A stretch of 64,000 nt of DNA from positions 124,001 through 188,000 of the forward strand of contig CADAAA010000005.1 in assembly GCA_902785785.1 (NCBI GenBank), in the 5' to 3' direction. Position 1 is the stretch's first letter. Each line of letters begins with the position of its first letter. This document shows, in pieces, positions 60,645 through 64,000 of this stretch. The translations under genes were made by a program, and so were the position numbers. This DNA is from an uncultured Bacteroidia bacterium (GTDB lineage: Bacteria > Bacteroidota > Bacteroidia > Bacteroidales > UBA932). The notes beneath the pieces were generated by a model, which was not told where the DNA came from, did not search any database, and was given only the letters and a program-made list of their open reading frames with translations.

Positions 60645-62558
60645 ATGACACTGCTACGAAAGCATTATATGACTGCCTGCCTGCTGGCGATAATACCCGC
60701 CATGGCGGCAAATGCACAGAATCAAACAGAAACCATTGACAGCGTGAGGGTTACGGCCACACGCATCCCCATAGCGCTGCAAAGCACAGCCCGCATCGTC
60801 ACGCTGCTGGACAGCGTCACGATAGCATCGACACCCGCCGAGACCGTCAACGACCTGCTCAAGTATGCGCTTGGCGTCGACGTGCGTCAGCGTGGAGCCA
60901 TGGGCATGCAAACAGACATCAGCATACGCGGCGGCACCTACAACCAGGTTGCCGTCCTTCTCGACGGGATCAACATCACCGATCCGCAGACGGGGCACAA
61001 TTCTTTCGATTTCCCCGTAAACATCTGTGATATAGAGCGCATCGAGGTCCTCGAAGGCCCCGCCTCCAGGGTTTACGGCACATCCTCCCTGTTGGGTGCC
61101 GTCAATATCGTTACGCGCAAGGTCAGCGGAAACGAGGCTACCGCCAGCGTGGAGGGCGGATCATTCCGCTCACTGGGCACGACCGCTTCCGTATGCATGG
61201 TGCACCGGGGCGGCTTCAACAGCGTCTCTGCCGGCTATCAGCGCAGCGACGGCTTCAGCCGCAATGCCGCCGGCGGCCTGAACGGCGATTTCGGAGCCTT
61301 CAAGGCATTCTGGCACGGCGGCCATGACTTCGGACGGAGGAACCTCAGCTGGCAGGCTGGCGTCAGCAACAAGGACTTCGGCTCCAGCACTTTCTACAGC
61401 GCCGCATACGACGACCAGTTCGAGCATACCCTGAAGGCCTTCGCCTCCGTCAAGTCGGAGGGAAAGGGCAAACTGCACTTCTCCCCCGCCCTTTATTGGA
61501 ATCACGGAGAAGACCGTTTCGAACTGTTCCGCAATGCTCCGGAGAAGTACCCGTTCAATTATCACAAGACCGATGTCGCAGGAGCCAATCTCAACTTCCG
61601 TGTCGATACCCGCCTGGGAGAGAGCGCGTTCGGTGCCGAGGCAAGACACGAACGGATCATAAGCACCAATCTCGGAGACCGGCTGGAGGATCCCCGCGGC
61701 GTCTATGTTTGCGGGCTTTCACGGACTGCATTCAACCTGTTTCTCGAGCATCATGTCACAGTGGGTCGCTTGTCTGCTTCTGCGGGCCTCACGACCGTAT
61801 ATAATACGGGAAACAAGGAAGGAATGAAGGTATTCCCGGGAATCGACGCCAATTTCAGGGTTTCCGATGCCATCCGTATCTATGCTTCCTACAACACATC
61901 CTACCGTATGCCGACCTTTACGGAGCTCTACTATTCAGTGGGCGGGCACCTTGCGGATCCCAACCTGAAAGCCGAGAAACTGCGTGCCCTGGAGGGCGGT
62001 GTGAAATACCTGAGCCGGGGTATCCGTGCCGTCGCCTCTGTATACAGCAACCGCGGCTATGACCTGATCGACTGGATCAAAGACACTTCAGCAGGCGACG
62101 AAGCCCCGTGGACCTCCATCAATCATACCCGGCTGAACACGCTCGGGCAGGAGGTATCGATACGGCTTGCTTTGCCGGAATTGTTTGGCAAAAACATACC
62201 CCTTCGCTCTCTCAGTATTGGATATAGCCACCAGTCGCAGGACAAGCAGCTGGAAGCGCATCTGAGGTCACTCTACTCCCTGGAATACATCCGCCACAAG
62301 GTCGTCGCCCAAGCTGATTTCAGGTTCTGGGACAAGCTCGCTATCGACCTGTCATGGCGCTATGTAGACCGCAATACAGGCTCGGACCTCCTGACGCCTT
62401 ATTCCTTGCTGGACACCAAGTTAAGCTATGATTTCCCGCACCTGAACATGTATCTGCGGGCGAACAATCTGCTGAACCGGACCTGGTATGACTTCGGCGA
62501 CATACCACAGCCCGGACTCTGGATCATGGCAGGAATATCCTGCAAACTACCCTACTGA
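60645..62558 (+). CDS. TonB-dependent outer membrane receptor
   Basis: A 637-residue receptor: signal peptide (ACLLAIIPAMAANAQ), TonB box region (ETIDSVRVTATR), plug domain (about 40-165; VDVRQRGAMGMQTDISIRGGTYNQVAVLLDG, ERIEVLEGPASRVYGTSSLLGAVNIVT) and a 22-strand barrel ending ISCKLPY. The small size and lack of an N-terminal carboxypeptidase-regulatory domain make it BtuB/siderophore-like rather than SusC-like. Ligand unknown. It starts 5 bp after the pseudouridine synthase gene. Confidence 0.9.
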   Translation: MTLLRKHYMTACLLAIIPAMAANAQNQTETIDSVRVTATRIPIALQSTARIVTLLDSVTIASTPAETVNDLLKYALGVDVRQRGAMGMQTDISIRGGTYNQVAVLLDGINITDPQTGHNSFDFPVNICDIERIEVLEGPASRVYGTSSLLGAVNIVTRKVSGNEATASVEGGSFRSLGTTASVCMVHRGGFNSVSAGYQRSDGFSRNAAGGLNGDFGAFKAFWHGGHDFGRRNLSWQAGVSNKDFGSSTFYSAAYDDQFEHTLKAFASVKSEGKGKLHFSPALYWNHGEDRFELFRNAPEKYPFNYHKTDVAGANLNFRVDTRLGESAFGAEARHERIISTNLGDRLEDPRGVYVCGLSRTAFNLFLEHHVTVGRLSASAGLTTVYNTGNKEGMKVFPGIDANFRVSDAIRIYASYNTSYRMPTFTELYYSVGGHLADPNLKAEKLRALEGGVKYLSRGIRAVASVYSNRGYDLIDWIKDTSAGDEAPWTSINHTRLNTLGQEVSIRLALPELFGKNIPLRSLSIGYSHQSQDKQLEAHLRSLYSLEYIRHKVVAQADFRFWDKLAIDLSWRYVDRNTGSDLLTPYSLLDTKLSYDFPHLNMYLRANNLLNRTWYDFGDIPQPGLWIMAGISCKLPY

Positions 62559-62570
62559 TCAAGGGGGGCT

Positions 62571-63791
62571 TTACCGGCGGATACTCCGGTTGGCGAGGTT
62601 GATGCGGTTCTTGAAGGTGGTCTTGCCCTTATAATAGAACAGCGCCAGGGAGGCATCATCCTCGAAATAGATGTTGTTCAGGAGCTTATCCCTGTTCTTG
62701 TTCTTGCAGACAGGTTCGCACCAGACCAGGATGTAGTTCTTGTAAGTCTTTGAGTATGCGACTATCACAGTGTAGTCACGGATGTCGAACATGGCAGCCG
62801 TGAAACTCCTCGAACTGTCCTTGTCGCGTGAACGGGCTGTCTTGAAGCCAGCGACGAGCGAACTCTCCTCGTCAAGTGCACCGAAATTCAGTCTCGAAGC
62901 CCTGGTCTCTGCATCGGGATTCTTCTCCAGCCACCATGCGATTGAGTCGTCGGTAAGGGCGTTCGCCTTGGAAATAGGCTCGAGACGCGGGTCGGAATTG
63001 ATGCGGTTTAGAAGCCATGCATTCTCCGGCAGCACCAGGGCGGACAGGGCCTCGGGACACTGGCCTTCGATCTTGAGTCCGTCTTTCCCGGACATGTCGC
63101 GACCGTAGAACATGGTATGCGCCACGGAGTCGTCCTCGGGATTGAACAAAGACGCGACATACTCTATGCCCTTGCCATTCTCACTGGAGTTTATATAGTT
63201 GAATGACAAGAATTTCTTATCATTGATCTCAACCAATTCCACAGGTCCGTCAAGCTTGCAGTCAGTCAGCTTGGAATCGAGGTTGTAGCGCTCAAGGGCA
63301 CGCGTATCCGCAAGCGTCCAGGCGCCGTCGGCGCCGAGAGCGCAGCGGTACAGCGTCAGCACGCCTCCTTCGGCCGAGAGGCCGAGCGCAAAGTCGCGGT
63401 TGGCGCGCCTATAGCCGACTGCGTCGGCAGCCGAAGGCGCAAGCGCGCGCACTGCCGCCAGCGCCTCATCCTTGGAGAAAGGACTGGTATTGTGCCGTGC
63501 TATGATCTCCCCTATCTGCCCGGCAATCGGAGAGGAAGGATGCTCCGCGGCGAATGCCTCGACGGCCGCAGCGTCCTCCTTGTCCACGGCTGCGAACAGG
63601 GTTGAATCCCTGAGCGTCAATATTTCAAGGCTATATACGGACTGGGGGTATTTGTTCAAGTACTTGTCATAAGCCTTCACCGAAGGCTTCTTGAGGGTCT
63701 TGTTGTAAAGCTTGGTCTCGGCCGGGGTCTGTGCGGACAGGACACCCATGGAAAGCACGATCAGTGCAAATGCAGAAAAAAGTCGTTTCAT
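62571..63791 (-). CDS. secreted hypothetical protein
   Basis: A 406-residue protein with a signal peptide (MKRLFSAFALIVLSMGVLSAQ). An N-terminal helical repeat part (KPSVKAYDKYLNKYPQSVYSLEIL, TPR-like) precedes a beta-rich domain. The start at 63791 is preferred; the longer ORF is not. It lies 10 bp behind a MATE transporter gene. Family unknown to me. Confidence 0.68.
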   Translation of the reverse strand: MKRLFSAFALIVLSMGVLSAQTPAETKLYNKTLKKPSVKAYDKYLNKYPQSVYSLEILTLRDSTLFAAVDKEDAAAVEAFAAEHPSSPIAGQIGEIIARHNTSPFSKDEALAAVRALAPSAADAVGYRRANRDFALGLSAEGGVLTLYRCALGADGAWTLADTRALERYNLDSKLTDCKLDGPVELVEINDKKFLSFNYINSSENGKGIEYVASLFNPEDDSVAHTMFYGRDMSGKDGLKIEGQCPEALSALVLPENAWLLNRINSDPRLEPISKANALTDDSIAWWLEKNPDAETRASRLNFGALDEESSLVAGFKTARSRDKDSSRSFTAAMFDIRDYTVIVAYSKTYKNYILVWCEPVCKNKNRDKLLNNIYFEDDASLALFYYKGKTTFKNRINLANRSIRR

Positions 63792-63801
63792 GGCTTCTAA
63801 A

Positions 63802-64000
63802 TTACACACTATGCCCGACAACTCCAAAAGTGGTGCCGCGGGCAACCTTCCTGTACACATGGATGAATGCCGGCACAAGGAAAAGGTTGGCCGCGATCCA
63901 TGCTATACCGTCGCCGAGGCAGATGGCCGTAAACCCCAGCGGAGCCACCAACAGAAGGCTGACGAGTACCCGCGCGATCATCTCCATCACACCAGACCAC
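63802..64000 (-). CDS. MATE family transporter, C-terminal fragment (gene continues past window)
   Basis: The frame is open from the window edge (WSGVMEMIARVLVSLLLVAPLG) to TAA at 63802, about 65 residues. The sequence matches the last two helices of MATE exporters, ending IAANLFLVPAFIHVYRKV. The start and most of the gene lie right of the window. Confidence 0.75.
   Translation of the reverse strand, partial: WSGVMEMIARVLVSLLLVAPLGFTAICLGDGIAWIAANLFLVPAFIHVYRKVARGTTFGVVGHSV

Overview
The window is one contiguous chromosomal segment of a fairly GC-rich Bacteroidales bacterium. The phylum assignment rests on recurrent promoters of the form TTG-N19/20-TAnnTTTG, the near absence of Shine-Dalgarno sequences, a tRNA without an encoded CCA, a lipoprotein TamA homologue (TamL), DUF3467 and head-GIN proteins, and Bacteroidales-style lipoproteins with Big-type and anchor domains. 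A cysteate synthase suggests a sulfonolipid maker, as in Alistipes, Odoribacter and relatives; family level is inference only.

Layout. 1-4464 (+): end of a leucine operon (leuD fragment, leuA2/cimA-like, leuB, aminotransferase). 4477-11577 (-): a complete histidine operon hisG-D-C-B-H-A-F-IE, headed by a leader peptide with four consecutive His codons and a mutually exclusive hairpin set ending in a terminator, i.e. a classical attenuator (11593-11757). 11857-13414: a RAYT-like HUH/Y1 transposase gene between two inverted arrays of palindromic repeats with an exact 51-bp period. 13483-18055: acyltransferase, MATE exporter, an AT-rich islet with a HicB-like protein and a HigB/HigA-like toxin-antitoxin pair, and an exonuclease. 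18062-22134 (-): a large lipoprotein split by one in-frame TGA from a C-terminal DNA/RNA endonuclease module, preceded by a 45-residue peptide gene. 24058-25689: a second, paralogous RAYT-like gene with its own, different palindromic array family (period 50).

25946-53455 is mostly housekeeping: TrmH-type methyltransferase, tamL, rarA, rlmD, Ca/Na exchanger, cysteate synthase, acyltransferase, queA, pyrD, cinA, a tatA-tatC-ABC-F-GIN-dipeptidase operon, valS, kdsC, maf, tRNA-Val(GAC), metallophosphoesterase. 53458-58875 holds small hypothetical genes, a frameshifted secreted-protein gene, two arrays of a third palindromic repeat family (again 51 bp), an AlaX-like editing protein, a rhomboid protease, a flavin reductase and a nitroreductase. 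58876-64000: a candidate small RNA, an RluA-type pseudouridine synthase, a TonB-dependent receptor, a secreted hypothetical protein and the 3' end of a MATE transporter.

The most striking theme is the repeat system: four sequence-unrelated families of short palindromes, each spaced by 50-51 bp, two of them abutting their own RAYT-like HUH enzyme. The second is the histidine attenuator, of a kind best known from Proteobacteria.
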